The notes: generated by a model from the letters alone, not told the origin. A stretch of DNA of 64,000 nucleotides from Candidatus Saganbacteria bacterium (GCA_016223205.1 JACRPM010000007.1:62001-126000); one strand, 5' to 3'; counted from the stretch's first letter, positions 25,140-33,747 are shown. Made by a program: numbers and translations.

Positions 25140-25931
25140 ATGTCAAGTTTGGTATTCGGTGTAGTTTTGCCTCATCCTCCCATCATTGTTCCCCAAGTCG
25201 GGAAAGACCGCTTAAAAGACGCGGCGCGTACCCGGCAGGCCGCACTTACCGCTGCCCAAAAATTAAAGTCCAAAATATTTGACACACTGGTGGTAATAAC
25301 TCCGCATGGAGCGGTATCCCAGGCCACGGTGCCCGTCTACGCCGGCCCGGTGTTCGAGGGGGATTTCGGCGGATTCGGCGCGCCCAAACCCAGATACCAG
25401 TTCAAAGGTGACACGGAGCTGGCGGTGGCGATCATCCGCGAAGAGCCCCAGCTCACCTCCCGCTCGCCCGAGACCATACTCGATCACGGAGCCCTGGTCC
25501 CCCTGCATTACATGGTTGAAGCGGGGATCAAGAAAAACATCCTGCCGGTCGCCATCGGTTTTCTGCCGCTTAAAAAATTGTTCGAGTTCGGCCGCGCCCT
25601 GGTGGCGGCCGCGGGTAAATTAGATCGCAAGATCGCGATCGTCGCTTCGGCCGACATGTCGCACCGGCTGACTCCCGACGCGCCCGCCGGGTTCGATCCG
25701 CAGGGCAAAAAGTTCGATGAAAAACTGGTGGACCTGATGCGCAATTATGATGTTAAAGGCATCCTCAATTTTCCCGAAGATCTGGCGGAAGGGGCGGGCC
25801 AGGACGCGCTCTGGTCCATTGCCATGCTTTTAGGCGCATTAGACGGATTAGAGGTAAAACACGAGGTCCTATCGTACGAAGGGCCTTTCGGGGTAGGTTA
25901 CATGGTGGCAACTTTTGAACCCCTTAGTTGA
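25140..25931 (+). CDS. amrB: AmmeMemoRadiSam system protein B (MEMO1/class III extradiol dioxygenase-like)
   Basis: 263 aa. Begins with the family pattern VVLPHPPIIVPQVG (His pair), then VVITPHGAV and DHGALVPLHYMVEAG, SADMSHRLTP and a C-terminal YEGPFGVGYMVATF. This is the LigB-like fold used by class III ring-cleaving enzymes and MEMO1. In the AmmeMemoRadiSam group it occurs with an AMMECR1 protein and a radical SAM protein; the AMMECR1 partner follows directly, the radical SAM partner is not in the window. TATAAT at 25126-25131 lies 8 nt before the ATG, so the message looks leaderless. The biochemical role of the group is unsettled. Confidence 0.83.
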   Translation: MSSLVFGVVLPHPPIIVPQVGKDRLKDAARTRQAALTAAQKLKSKIFDTLVVITPHGAVSQATVPVYAGPVFEGDFGGFGAPKPRYQFKGDTELAVAIIREEPQLTSRSPETILDHGALVPLHYMVEAGIKKNILPVAIGFLPLKKLFEFGRALVAAAGKLDRKIAIVASADMSHRLTPDAPAGFDPQGKKFDEKLVDLMRNYDVKGILNFPEDLAEGAGQDALWSIAMLLGALDGLEVKHEVLSYEGPFGVGYMVATFEPLS

Positions 25932-26421
25932 ACTCGCGCGTAAAACTATCGAGACCTATGTCAAAACCGGAAAGCTGATACCCCCGCCCGCCCAACTTCC
26001 AGCCGAAATGAAGGGTAAGGCCGGGGTCTTTGTTTCATTGAAAAAGCACGGGGAATTGCGCGGCTGTATCGGCACCATCGCCTCGACCACCGATAATATC
26101 GCAGAAGAAATAATAAGGAACGCCATCGAAGCCGCCGCCCACGATCCCCGCTTTGCCCCTGTGACCAAAACAGAATTGGCCGACCTGGAGATCTCGGTGG
26201 ATGTGCTGGGGGAGCCCGAGCCGGCGGCCTCGATCAAAGATTTAGATGTAAAACGATTTGGAGTTATAGTAAAATCAGGACAACGGCGCGGACTGCTTTT
26301 GCCGGCGCTTAAAGGAGTGGACACTCCCGAAGAGCAGATCGCCATTTGCCGGAGAAAAGCGGGAATAGGGTTAAGCGAGCCCGTGGAGTTATTTAAGTTT
26401 GAGGTAAGGAGATACACATGA
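25915..26421 (+). CDS. amrA: AmmeMemoRadiSam system protein A (AMMECR1 domain)
   Basis: 168 aa, a single AMMECR1 domain with the hallmark ELRGCIGTI (residues about 47-55), preceded by ELARKTIETYVKTGK and AGVFVSLKK, and followed by NAIEAAAHDPRF and LEISVDVLGEPE. The only plausible start is TTG 25915, inside the last codons of the upstream gene, so translation is probably coupled. It ends ATGA into argC. The family is widespread from bacteria to man, with no agreed reaction. Its place at the head of arginine genes is probably operon packing. Confidence 0.86.
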   Translation: MNPLVELARKTIETYVKTGKLIPPPAQLPAEMKGKAGVFVSLKKHGELRGCIGTIASTTDNIAEEIIRNAIEAAAHDPRFAPVTKTELADLEISVDVLGEPEPAASIKDLDVKRFGVIVKSGQRRGLLLPALKGVDTPEEQIAICRRKAGIGLSEPVELFKFEVRRYT

Positions 26422-27464
26422 CGAAAATCGGACTTATTGGAGCGGGAGGGTACGCGGGAGTAAATCTTCTATCGATCCTTTTGCGGCATAAAGAAGCGGA
26501 AGTGGCCTGGCTGATGTCGGAAGAAGCGCATAAGGGTAAAAAGATCACCGAACTTTATCCTCATCTTTTGGGGCTATGCGATCTGTCCTGCCAAACCTTT
26601 GACGACCTGGATAAAGTTCTCGGGAAAGCGGACGTGATCTTTCTGGCCCTGCCGCACGGCTTGTCATTAAAATATGTCCCCAAAATGCTGGCGGCCGGTA
26701 AAAAGGTGATCGATCTGGGAGCGGACTATCGTTTCAACGACGAAGCGGTTTTCAAAAAGTGGTATCAGCTGGAGCATCCTGATAAAAAAGCATTGGCCGA
26801 AGCGGTCTTCGGCCTACCCGAGCTTTATAAAGAGCAGATCAAAAAGGCGCGGCTTATCGGCAATCCCGGCTGTTACCCCACGGCCTCCATTCTCGGTCTG
26901 GCGCCGCTCGTAAAAAATTTGCTCATCGATCCAGATTCCATCGTGGTAGACGCTAAGTCGGGGGTAACGGGTGCGGGGCGGGGGATATCGCTTAAGGTCC
27001 ACTTTTGTGAGCGTAATGAAGGGATCACGGCTTACGCGGTCAATAACCACCGTCATATGGGAGAGATAGAGTATCAGGTTACCAGGATATCGGGGGATCA
27101 GGAGATCAGGGTCACGTTTGTCCCGCATCTGGTGCCGATGAATCGGGGGATACTGGCGACTTGCTATGCCAAGCTGATAAAGGAAATACCCACCAATAAA
27201 TTGGTGGGATTGTATAAGGAATTCTATAAGGGCCAGGCGTTCGTTAGGATCTATGAGAATGGTGAGCCCTGTACCAAGAACGTTTCGGGCACGAACTTCT
27301 GCGATATCGGAATATCCGTTAACGAAGCGACCGGAACGGTCATTGTGATGTCCTGCATCGACAATTTGATAAAAGGCGCGGCGGGCCAGGCCGTGCAGAA
27401 TATGAACCTCCTGCTGGGCTATCCGGAGGACGAGGGTCTTAAACAGATAGCGGTCTATCCATGA
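26418..27464 (+). CDS. argC: N-acetyl-gamma-glutamyl-phosphate reductase
   Basis: 348 aa; NADPH-dependent reduction in arginine biosynthesis. Rossmann start KIGLIGAGGYAGVNLL (GxGxxG), VIFLALPHGLS, IDLGADYRF, the catalytic Cys in IGNPGCYPTASILGL (about residue 152), and HRHMGEI. Full length. Coupled to amrA upstream and argJ downstream by overlapping stop/start codons. SD AAGGAG lies before the ATG. Confidence 0.96.
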   Translation: MTKIGLIGAGGYAGVNLLSILLRHKEAEVAWLMSEEAHKGKKITELYPHLLGLCDLSCQTFDDLDKVLGKADVIFLALPHGLSLKYVPKMLAAGKKVIDLGADYRFNDEAVFKKWYQLEHPDKKALAEAVFGLPELYKEQIKKARLIGNPGCYPTASILGLAPLVKNLLIDPDSIVVDAKSGVTGAGRGISLKVHFCERNEGITAYAVNNHRHMGEIEYQVTRISGDQEIRVTFVPHLVPMNRGILATCYAKLIKEIPTNKLVGLYKEFYKGQAFVRIYENGEPCTKNVSGTNFCDIGISVNEATGTVIVMSCIDNLIKGAAGQAVQNMNLLLGYPEDEGLKQIAVYP

Positions 27465-28561
27465 TCACCAAACCGCGGGGATTTATCGCTGCGGGGATGC
27501 ATGCCGGGATAAAAAGATCCGGCAAACCCGATATGGCCCTGATAGTCTCCGAGGTTCCCGCGACGACCGCCGCGGTTTTTACCTCCAATCAATATAAGGC
27601 CGCACCCATTCTCATTTCACAGGGACAAATAAAGTCCGGCAAATGCCGTGCTATTATCTCTAATTCCGGCAATGCCAACTGCGGGACCGGCAAACGCGGT
27701 TTGATCGATGCCCAGCACATGGTGCTCGAAACGGCCCGGGCTTTAAAGATAGACCCGAAACAGGTCCTGGTCACCTCTACCGGTTCGATCGGCAAATTCC
27801 TCCCCATGAACAAGATCATTCCGGGGATCCGGGCGCTTTCGAAAAAACTTTCCAAAGCGGGCGGCCGGATGGCGGCCAAAGCCATCTTGACGACCGACAC
27901 CCGGGCCAAAGAGATCGCTGTCAGGGTGGGGGGCTATACCGTCGCGGGCATTGCCAAGGGCTCGGGCATGATCCATCCGAATATGGCTACCATGCATGCT
28001 TTTATCACCACCGATGCCAAGCTCGACCGCGGATTGCTGCAGAAGCTCTTGAAGCAAGCGGTAGACAAGTCCTTCAACATGATAACCGTCGATCAATGCC
28101 AATCGACCAACGACTGCGTGTTCGCTTTGGCCAATGGAAAATCAAAAGTCAAAATTCAAAAGTCAAAAGTTCTGGGATTTCAAAAGGCTCTGGAGAAGGT
28201 TTGTATATATCTGGCCAAGGAGATAGCTCGTGACGGTGAAGGGGCGACCCAAATGATCGAGGTTAAGGTGACGGGGGCGCGCAACGAGAAAGAAGCCCGG
28301 ATCGCGGCGCGGGCCATTGCCGGCAACGACCTGTTAAAATGCGCCATCTACGGGCGGGACTATAACCTGGGCCGGATCTTGGCGGCGGTGGGCGCAACTT
28401 CGGCCAAGATCGATCCGTCGAAGATCAAAGCCGATATAAAGTTCGGAAGGAACTTGTCTCTTGTATCTTGTAATTTGGGGATTGGGCGGTCGGAGGCGGT
28501 GGCCTGGGGTTGTGACCTGACCGAGGGCTATGTGAGGATAAATGCAAAATACCATACCTAA
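27461..28561 (+). CDS. argJ: Bifunctional ornithine acetyltransferase / N-acetylglutamate synthase
   Basis: 366 aa; recycles the acetyl group between N-acetylornithine and glutamate in arginine synthesis. The self-cleavage site is in KGSGMIHPNMATMHAF, with Thr about 177 becoming the nucleophile of the beta chain. Other conserved parts: SNSGNANCGTG, DQCQSTNDCV, RDGEGATQMIEV and the end AVAWGCDLTEGYVRINAKY. A lysine/serine-rich stretch (KSKVKIQKSKV, about residues 227-237) replaces a variable loop and is encoded by an AT-rich micro-repeat. ATGA overlap with argC. The end lies just before a palindromic element that separates it from argB. Confidence 0.95.
   Translation: MITKPRGFIAAGMHAGIKRSGKPDMALIVSEVPATTAAVFTSNQYKAAPILISQGQIKSGKCRAIISNSGNANCGTGKRGLIDAQHMVLETARALKIDPKQVLVTSTGSIGKFLPMNKIIPGIRALSKKLSKAGGRMAAKAILTTDTRAKEIAVRVGGYTVAGIAKGSGMIHPNMATMHAFITTDAKLDRGLLQKLLKQAVDKSFNMITVDQCQSTNDCVFALANGKSKVKIQKSKVLGFQKALEKVCIYLAKEIARDGEGATQMIEVKVTGARNEKEARIAARAIAGNDLLKCAIYGRDYNLGRILAAVGATSAKIDPSKIKADIKFGRNLSLVSCNLGIGRSEAVAWGCDLTEGYVRINAKYHT
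28141..28170 (+). repeat. AT-rich micro-repeat inside argJ
   Basis: Three near copies of TCAAAAGTC/TCAAAATTC in a row. They encode KSKVKIQKSKV in frame, in a surface loop of ArgJ. The base composition differs sharply from the surrounding gene. Similar low-complexity stretches occur twice in hemW. Confidence 0.7.
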
Positions 28562-28566
28562 CTGCG

Positions 28567-28723
28567 CCTCACCCCGCCCTCGACAAGCTCGGGCACCCCT
28601 CTCCATCAGAGATGGAGAGGGGAAAATACTATATGAGGGACTTTTATTTAAAATGAATAGTTATCGTTTATTGGCTTTCCCTCTCCACGTAGTGGAGAGG
28701 GATGCCCGAAGGGCAGGGTGAGG
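28567..28723 (+). repeat. GC-rich palindromic element, copy upstream of argB
   Basis: About 157 bp bounded by CCTCACCC and GGGTGAGG. Inside are a hairpin CCCCTCTCCAT/ATGGAGAGGGG, an AT-rich middle (28624-28672), a second hairpin CCCTCTCCAC/GTGGAGAGGG and the short palindrome GCCCGAAGGGC. The same modules recur at 29596-29723 and from 63905. There is no ORF inside, so it is a non-autonomous MITE/REP-like element. Confidence 0.8.
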
Positions 28724-28725
28724 TG

Positions 28726-29595
28726 ATGTTCAGACATCTGATAAAACGAGCGGGGGCGGTGATCGAAGCGCTTCCGTATCTCATCAAGTTCAACAACAAG
28801 ATCATCGTCATCAAGTACGGCGGGGCGGCCATGGAGAACGAAGAGCTCAAACAGAGCGTGATCCAGGATGTGGTGCTGCTCAAGATGGTGGGGATGGAGC
28901 CGATCCTGGTGCATGGCGGCGGGCCCGAGATCAACCGCTATTTAAAGAAAAAAGGCCTGGAGCCCAGGTTCGTCGGCGGTTACCGGGTGACCGATAAAGA
29001 GACCATGAAGATCGTGCAAAAAGTGCTGGGGGAAAAGATCAACCAGCAGATCGTATCGCTCATCAAAAAAGCCGGCGGCAAGGCCAAGGGCTTTTATGGC
29101 AAAAAAGGCCGGGTGATCAAGGCCTTTAAATACTGGAAAAAGGACGAAGAAGGGAACAAGATCGACCTGGGCTTTACCGGCCAGGTGGGAGGCATCCGTT
29201 TCCGCTATTTAAGGAAATGGATGAAGCTTGGCTACATCCCGGTTTTGACCTCGATCGGGGTGGGGAAAAGGGGCGGGGTCTACAACATCAATGCCGACAA
29301 GGCCGCGGCCGGCATCGCCGCCTATCTCAAAGCCGAAAAGCTGATAATGATGACGGATGTTTTGGGAGTGCTCGATGCCCAAGGCAAGCTAATCTCGCAG
29401 GTAAACACCTACCGCGCCGGCAAGATGATAAAATCCGGCGCCATTTCCGGCGGGATGATACCCAAGGTCAAATCGTGCCTCTATGCCCTGCGCAAAGGCA
29501 TCAAATCCGCGCATATCATCGACGGCCGCCTGCCCCACGCGATCCTGCTCGAGCTCTTTACCGACCATGGTATCGGCACCATGGTGGTCAAATAA
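28726..29595 (+). CDS. argB: Acetylglutamate kinase
   Basis: 289 aa; phosphorylates N-acetylglutamate in arginine synthesis. Amino-acid-kinase fold: VIKYGGAAMENEEL (phosphate loop), ILVHGGGPEINRYL, FVGGYRVTD, and the nucleotide region NINADKAAAGIAAYLKAEK with MMTDVLGVLD. ATG 28726 is chosen; the frame is open to ATG 28702, but those eight codons are the tail of the palindromic element (MPEGQGEV) and are not kinase sequence. The element's GGGTGAGG then lies directly upstream and may act as the ribosome-binding site. Normal ArgB proteins begin at about this point. It is flanked on both sides by the same type of element. Confidence 0.95.
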   Translation: MFRHLIKRAGAVIEALPYLIKFNNKIIVIKYGGAAMENEELKQSVIQDVVLLKMVGMEPILVHGGGPEINRYLKKKGLEPRFVGGYRVTDKETMKIVQKVLGEKINQQIVSLIKKAGGKAKGFYGKKGRVIKAFKYWKKDEEGNKIDLGFTGQVGGIRFRYLRKWMKLGYIPVLTSIGVGKRGGVYNINADKAAAGIAAYLKAEKLIMMTDVLGVLDAQGKLISQVNTYRAGKMIKSGAISGGMIPKVKSCLYALRKGIKSAHIIDGRLPHAILLELFTDHGIGTMVVK

Positions 29596-29723
29596 CCTCA
29601 CCCCTTCCTTCGCCTTCGGCGAATTCCTTCCCCTCTCCATCTTCGATAGAGAGGGGATATCAATATTAGAAATACCCCTTCTCCACGAAGTGGAGAGGGG
29701 GTGCCCGAAGGGCGGGGGTGAGG
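29596..29723 (+). repeat. GC-rich palindromic element, copy downstream of argB
   Basis: About 128 bp starting at the base after the argB stop. It begins CCTCACCCC and ends GGGGGTGAGG, with hairpins CGCCTTCGGCG, CCCCTCTCCAT...GAGAGGGG and CCCTTCTCCAC/GTGGAGAGGGG, then GCCCGAAGGGC. Same modules as the upstream copy, separated by an AT-rich spacer. A sigma-28-like -35 begins 3 nt after its end. Confidence 0.8.
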
Positions 29724-29725
29724 AC

Positions 29726-29753
29726 GCAAGTTTTCCGCCCCCTCCTCCGATAA
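29726..29753 (+). promoter_or_regulatory. Sigma-28-like promoter 6 (for the gene at 29799)
   Basis: GCAAGTTT (29726-29733), 12 nt, TCCGATAA (29746-29753). It belongs to the GCAAGTTN subgroup found only in the 30-37 kb island. The spacer is C-rich. Confidence 0.82.
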
Positions 29754-29764
29754 TATAGATGAAG

Positions 29765-29792
29765 CTCCAAGATTTGCCTGTCAATTTAGGAG
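29765..29792 (+). promoter_or_regulatory. Leader hairpin with TGCCTGTC loop that covers the Shine-Dalgarno
   Basis: CTCC-A-AGATT (29765-29774), loop TGCCTGTC (29775-29782), AATTT-A-GGAG (29783-29792), with one A-A mismatch and one G-T pair. The 3' arm includes most of the AGGAGG ribosome-binding site of the gene at 29799. The folded RNA should hinder translation. The loop matches those of two later leaders. Confidence 0.65.
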
Positions 29793-29798
29793 GAATGC

Positions 29799-32700
29799 AT
29801 GACAAACGTATCGCCATTGAGCGGAAAAGACGCCTGGGTCAAATACTTCCAATCCCGCGGATTATCCAAAGAACAAGCCCAAACTGCCGTTGATACGGTC
29901 GACCTTTCCGATGGTCTAAGCCAGGAAGAAGCCACAACTTTGGGCCTTGAAGCCGAAGGGACCATTGACCGCTATATTCGCCAGGGATGGGCGGCCGACG
30001 GGGAAGCGGGGATTGAGACCGAAGAGCAAGGGGTCAATGTGGTGGAGGCCGACGAACTCGAGAGGGCCTACGCCGCGATCGCCCGCTATGCCGACGCCCA
30101 CAACCTTTCATACGAACAGGCCCAGCGGATCTATTTTCAAACCGACATTTCTTTTACCCGGCAAAGTTTAAGCGAAGTAAAGGCAGAGCGTGAGGCAACC
30201 CGCGCCGCCTGGGTTTCCGAATACAACGCCAAGAAAGCGGAAAGTCCCGATCTTACTTTTGTGGACTGGGCAAAAGAAAGATTTGGAATAACCGATGAAA
30301 ATGATCCGGTTCTGGCCAACCTTCAAGCTTACGTAACCGCCCATGCCGATGCCACCCCCGAACAGTTGGTCGACTTTATACTGCTCAACGGCTTTGCCGC
30401 GCGTTTAACTGCCGACATCCAGACCGATCCAGCCGAAGGCGATAATCCCGGCTTGGGTCTGTCGCAGGCCGTTACCGGCCGCACTGCTCCGGCGGATTAT
30501 CAAGTCGCCACACTGGAGCCATTTTATCGGAATGCCCCGGCCGCCACGGAAGAGCCGGCAAGTGTTGAGACCGAAACCCAGCAGGCTGAAACTGCACCGC
30601 CGCCGGCTGAAACCACTGCCTCAACCGAAACATCCGGTACAACTGAAGCTTCCGCAACACTTGACGCTCGTAGATATTTCGATTCTTTGGCAGGCCTGCT
30701 AAGAGAACATCCGGGGATGACCCTGCAGGTGGGCTCTTTTAGGTATAGCTGGTATAACGGGCAGGTGGCGGCGGTAGATACTTTTGGGACTATAAAGACC
30801 GGTGAAGAGGTTATTCCGCTTTTGCAAGAATCACTTAGTGTCTTCGAAGGACACTTCACTGACGGCGATGTAACCGGCGCATTGAGCTGGATAAACGGGC
30901 AATATGGCGCTGATGCCCAAGCCCATCTTAATTTATTGCTCACGATCGAAGGCTATATTTCCGGTGGAAGACAGGCTTATGCGGGAGTTGAAGATACCGG
31001 CTATAACGCTGAAGATTACAATCCCGCCAGTCAGGCCAGCCAACCTTCCAATCCCCCCGTAACGCCCAATACTCCCAGCGCTCCCGCAACAGTCGCCCAA
31101 ACGACTACGATGCCGGAACAGATTACTATAGATGCTGGAGAATTATTTAGGCAGGGAGAGGAAGCTTTTGGGCGTGGAGAGTATCAACAGGCCATTGATT
31201 TATATCAAACGGCCTTTGATAACCTTCCAGGAGGAAGGCCATTGATGGAAATGGCCCGCTGTCAGATAGCGCTCGGGAGGGCAGAGGAAGCTCGTGCGAC
31301 ATTGGCAAGGCTGCGCAGTGAATATCCTAACTTCGTCGCCTTTCCCGCTTACGATGAATATGTATCAGGATTAGAAGCTTCACTTTCTCTCCCTTCGGTT
31401 ACTCAAACCGCTCCACAAGAAGCTCGTCTCGATGAACCTCCGCCAACTGCTCCTCCACCGCCACCCTCAACTCCGGCACCGGCCGCTCCTGTGGTTGCCG
31501 AACCGAGCCCTGAAAATCCAGTGGATATCACACAGGATATTGCCGCTCTTCAAGCGCCCGCTGTCCCGATTGTCTCACCGGAACCCGAAATAGTCCCCGA
31601 ACCGGAAATAGCGCCACAACCGTCAGTCGTAGCCGAAGCGCCTGCACCGCCTCCGCCTCCCCCGGCCACCCTTCGCCAAACCGCAGGGGAAAGCTTGGCT
31701 CAATTAATTGCAGCCGGCGATTATAACTTGATCTCTATTACCACGCTCTTGCCCGGCCCAGAAAATTTTTCCTTAAGAGGAGTGTTAACCACTGCCAATA
31801 ACCAATTTAGAAATCTTGGTCAGGGGGATCCCTTAAAAGATCAATTTAAGGCCGAATATATAAGATTATTGTCGGAAATTTCGGCAGTTCTGAAAAGCCC
31901 GGATACGACTGATGACCAAGCCGTCATCGATGCCTTAAACGGCTTGAATAATATCTATTATGCGTTTGATGGCGCCGAAATGGCCGTTGCCAGAGGAGAT
32001 TACAGCAGGGCCATAGCGGCTTATGAAGGGATAGAAAATCCTCCAGCTTTCATTACTGCACGGCTGGAAGCACTGAAAGGATTACGGGACACGGCGGCCG
32101 CGCAACAGACACAATTGGCAGATTTACGCGCGAAAGCCAATGTGGAATATCAAACGCTTTTGACTTACGTTTCTGATAACGGTTTGAACGATCAGGACCT
32201 GACCGGAAACCTGGCTTGGATCGAAGCCGAATATGGTCGGCTGGATTCAACGCAAGATCCGGCGGAGATCCAGAAATTCATTGATTCCCTTCCGGGCATC
32301 AGGACCATGGGAGAACAAGTGATAGCGCGAAGAGAATCCGGCGAGCTGACGGAAGCCACCGTCAGCGCAGGAACCGAATCGGCGCCTCCTGCCGCACGGG
32401 TAAATCTGGGCGATATTCCGACGATTCAGTTAATATCGGCAAATCCACAAGTGCCGGCAGATAGAGTGGAACAAGCACTGCGAGATAAATGGCAAACGAT
32501 CGCTGATAAATTTAACGGAATAGCCGGCGGTATAGCGCGGCGCAACACCTATCAATATGTGATTATTTCGGGGTATATAGAATTCAACCCATCAACCGGC
32601 CGGATCCGTTGGGCCGATGTGGGATTTACCTCGGATTCCGGCACCGTCAGTGATTTTGCAACATTACAGAGGGATGCCAATGGAGATGGAAGGGTGGAAG

Positions 32701-32852
32701 AAGTAGGGATAAATGAAGCAGTGGCAGATCTTGAAAACGACCTGCGGTTTACCGCCGATATGGAATTTACAGCCGACTCACACTATCAAGACGTGGGTGG
32801 AGGTTGGTATCGTTACAATCAAAGGATGAGAGCTACCGCTTCGGCGAATTAA
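29799..32852 (+). CDS. Unknown 1017-aa protein with TPR and proline-rich segments
   Basis: No signal peptide. The N-terminal region (1-215) is helical and includes SRGLSKEQAQTAVDTVDLSDG-LSQEEA, a motif echoed in the 777-aa protein. Residues about 240-295 are Thr/Glu-rich and disordered. A TPR-like pair lies at about 447-530 (LFRQGEEAFGRGEYQQAIDL and ARCQIALGRAEEARATLARL). A proline-rich linker spans about 545-625 (PPPPPSTPAPAAP, PAPPPPPPAT). Another helical part (AMAVARGDYSRAIAAYEGIE-like) follows, then a beta-rich C-terminal domain of about 145 residues with DANGDGRVEEVG, which resembles a calcium loop. Scaffold-like architecture. Function unknown. Confidence 0.8.
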   Translation: MTNVSPLSGKDAWVKYFQSRGLSKEQAQTAVDTVDLSDGLSQEEATTLGLEAEGTIDRYIRQGWAADGEAGIETEEQGVNVVEADELERAYAAIARYADAHNLSYEQAQRIYFQTDISFTRQSLSEVKAEREATRAAWVSEYNAKKAESPDLTFVDWAKERFGITDENDPVLANLQAYVTAHADATPEQLVDFILLNGFAARLTADIQTDPAEGDNPGLGLSQAVTGRTAPADYQVATLEPFYRNAPAATEEPASVETETQQAETAPPPAETTASTETSGTTEASATLDARRYFDSLAGLLREHPGMTLQVGSFRYSWYNGQVAAVDTFGTIKTGEEVIPLLQESLSVFEGHFTDGDVTGALSWINGQYGADAQAHLNLLLTIEGYISGGRQAYAGVEDTGYNAEDYNPASQASQPSNPPVTPNTPSAPATVAQTTTMPEQITIDAGELFRQGEEAFGRGEYQQAIDLYQTAFDNLPGGRPLMEMARCQIALGRAEEARATLARLRSEYPNFVAFPAYDEYVSGLEASLSLPSVTQTAPQEARLDEPPPTAPPPPPSTPAPAAPVVAEPSPENPVDITQDIAALQAPAVPIVSPEPEIVPEPEIAPQPSVVAEAPAPPPPPPATLRQTAGESLAQLIAAGDYNLISITTLLPGPENFSLRGVLTTANNQFRNLGQGDPLKDQFKAEYIRLLSEISAVLKSPDTTDDQAVIDALNGLNNIYYAFDGAEMAVARGDYSRAIAAYEGIENPPAFITARLEALKGLRDTAAAQQTQLADLRAKANVEYQTLLTYVSDNGLNDQDLTGNLAWIEAEYGRLDSTQDPAEIQKFIDSLPGIRTMGEQVIARRESGELTEATVSAGTESAPPAARVNLGDIPTIQLISANPQVPADRVEQALRDKWQTIADKFNGIAGGIARRNTYQYVIISGYIEFNPSTGRIRWADVGFTSDSGTVSDFATLQRDANGDGRVEEVGINEAVADLENDLRFTADMEFTADSHYQDVGGGWYRYNQRMRATASAN

Positions 32853-33712
32853 TTGATGATCAGGACGTGGGTCGATTCGCGGTCTATCCGGTTCACGCCG
32901 GTTTCGGGCCTAAGCCGCTGCCAGTTCTGCATTTCAAGCAATTCCAGGACTATCGCAGATTGCGTAGCAAGCCCATCCGCCGGAAAAAGTTCGATCTCGA
33001 TATAATTGTCAGTTAACCGCCCCGCTAGATATTCGCCGTAATTGGTTCCACCTTCGCACTCCCTGATCCGGCTCGACACAAAATTGTGATGTTTAGCTCC
33101 TCCGTAGATAGCGAACCGGCCTTCGCCTTCCAATAATCTATCTACTGCCGCCCGGCCCGCGCTTTCGGTGTAATTCCAGGATCGCAATTTCAGTTCTATA
33201 CTGTGCTGATAGTTGGAATTATGAATGGTTTCGGCAGCTTGCTCGAGAGTCATCCCTCCTGGGTGCACTCGGATGCCCAGTTCACGCGCTCTGTTCAGTA
33301 TGTTGATCAGATCCTGTTGGTTTATATAGAATTTAAAGGTTTTCCATAGGGTAGGGGTGGTCGTCTCACCGATAACCATAGTTTTATCTTCATAAAAAGC
33401 ATCCAGTTCGGCGATGATGGCGGGATCGTTCAAGATCTGTTCAATTATCAAATCGGTTATTCCTTCATCTTTCAGGACGGGCAAAACCTCTTCGGCAAAA
33501 TAGGCCTTGGCGGTCTTATAACCGGGAGGATCCGAACAGGGGTGGAATTCGCCGAAGGCAATGACCCGGGGGTCGGCATCATCCAGAAGGTCGCGGACTG
33601 CCGCGGCCGTAGAATCGTAATGGACGGGGGTTTCGGAGGGTGGTGTGGTTGCCTGCTTCATGGCCAGCTTCGTGCTATATATATAATAAGGTAGGGTTGC
33701 GGCGATCCTCAT
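32849..33712 (-). CDS. ChaN/EreA/Tiki-like protein, unknown substrate
   Basis: 287 aa. RVIAFGEFHPCSDPPGYKTA (residues about 49-68) has the GE-x-H signature of the erythromycin-esterase/ChaN/Tiki superfamily. The later IYGGAKHHNFVSSRI would supply the second histidine pair. Family members are hydrolases, proteases or haem-binding proteins; the type cannot be chosen here. The first 18 residues are weakly hydrophobic (MRIAATLPYYIYSTKLAM) and not a convincing signal peptide. The 3' end overlaps the 1017-aa gene by 4 nt (convergent). Its promoter lies back to back with that of the gene at 33785, and the ATG is 6 nt after the -10. Confidence 0.6.
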   Translation of the reverse strand: MRIAATLPYYIYSTKLAMKQATTPPSETPVHYDSTAAAVRDLLDDADPRVIAFGEFHPCSDPPGYKTAKAYFAEEVLPVLKDEGITDLIIEQILNDPAIIAELDAFYEDKTMVIGETTTPTLWKTFKFYINQQDLINILNRARELGIRVHPGGMTLEQAAETIHNSNYQHSIELKLRSWNYTESAGRAAVDRLLEGEGRFAIYGGAKHHNFVSSRIRECEGGTNYGEYLAGRLTDNYIEIELFPADGLATQSAIVLELLEMQNWQRLRPETGVNRIDRESTHVLIIN

Positions 33713-33718
33713 GCCTTC

Positions 33719-33746
33719 TTATCGGGGACGTGATCCTGAAATTTCA
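33719..33746 (-). promoter_or_regulatory. Sigma-28-like promoter 7 (for the ChaN/EreA-like gene)
   Basis: Minus strand: TGAAATTT (33739-33746), 12 nt, CCCGATAA (33719-33726). Its -35 is separated from the -35 of promoter 8 on the other strand by a single base. Confidence 0.83.
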
Positions 33747-33747
33747 T

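Noticed and set aside
28567-29723. CRISPR array near argB
   Set aside because: The repeats are palindromic modules of differing length and spacing, without regular spacers or cas genes.
28567-29723. argB as cargo of a composite transposon
   Set aside because: No transposase gene or target-site duplication is visible; the elements look like small non-autonomous repeats.
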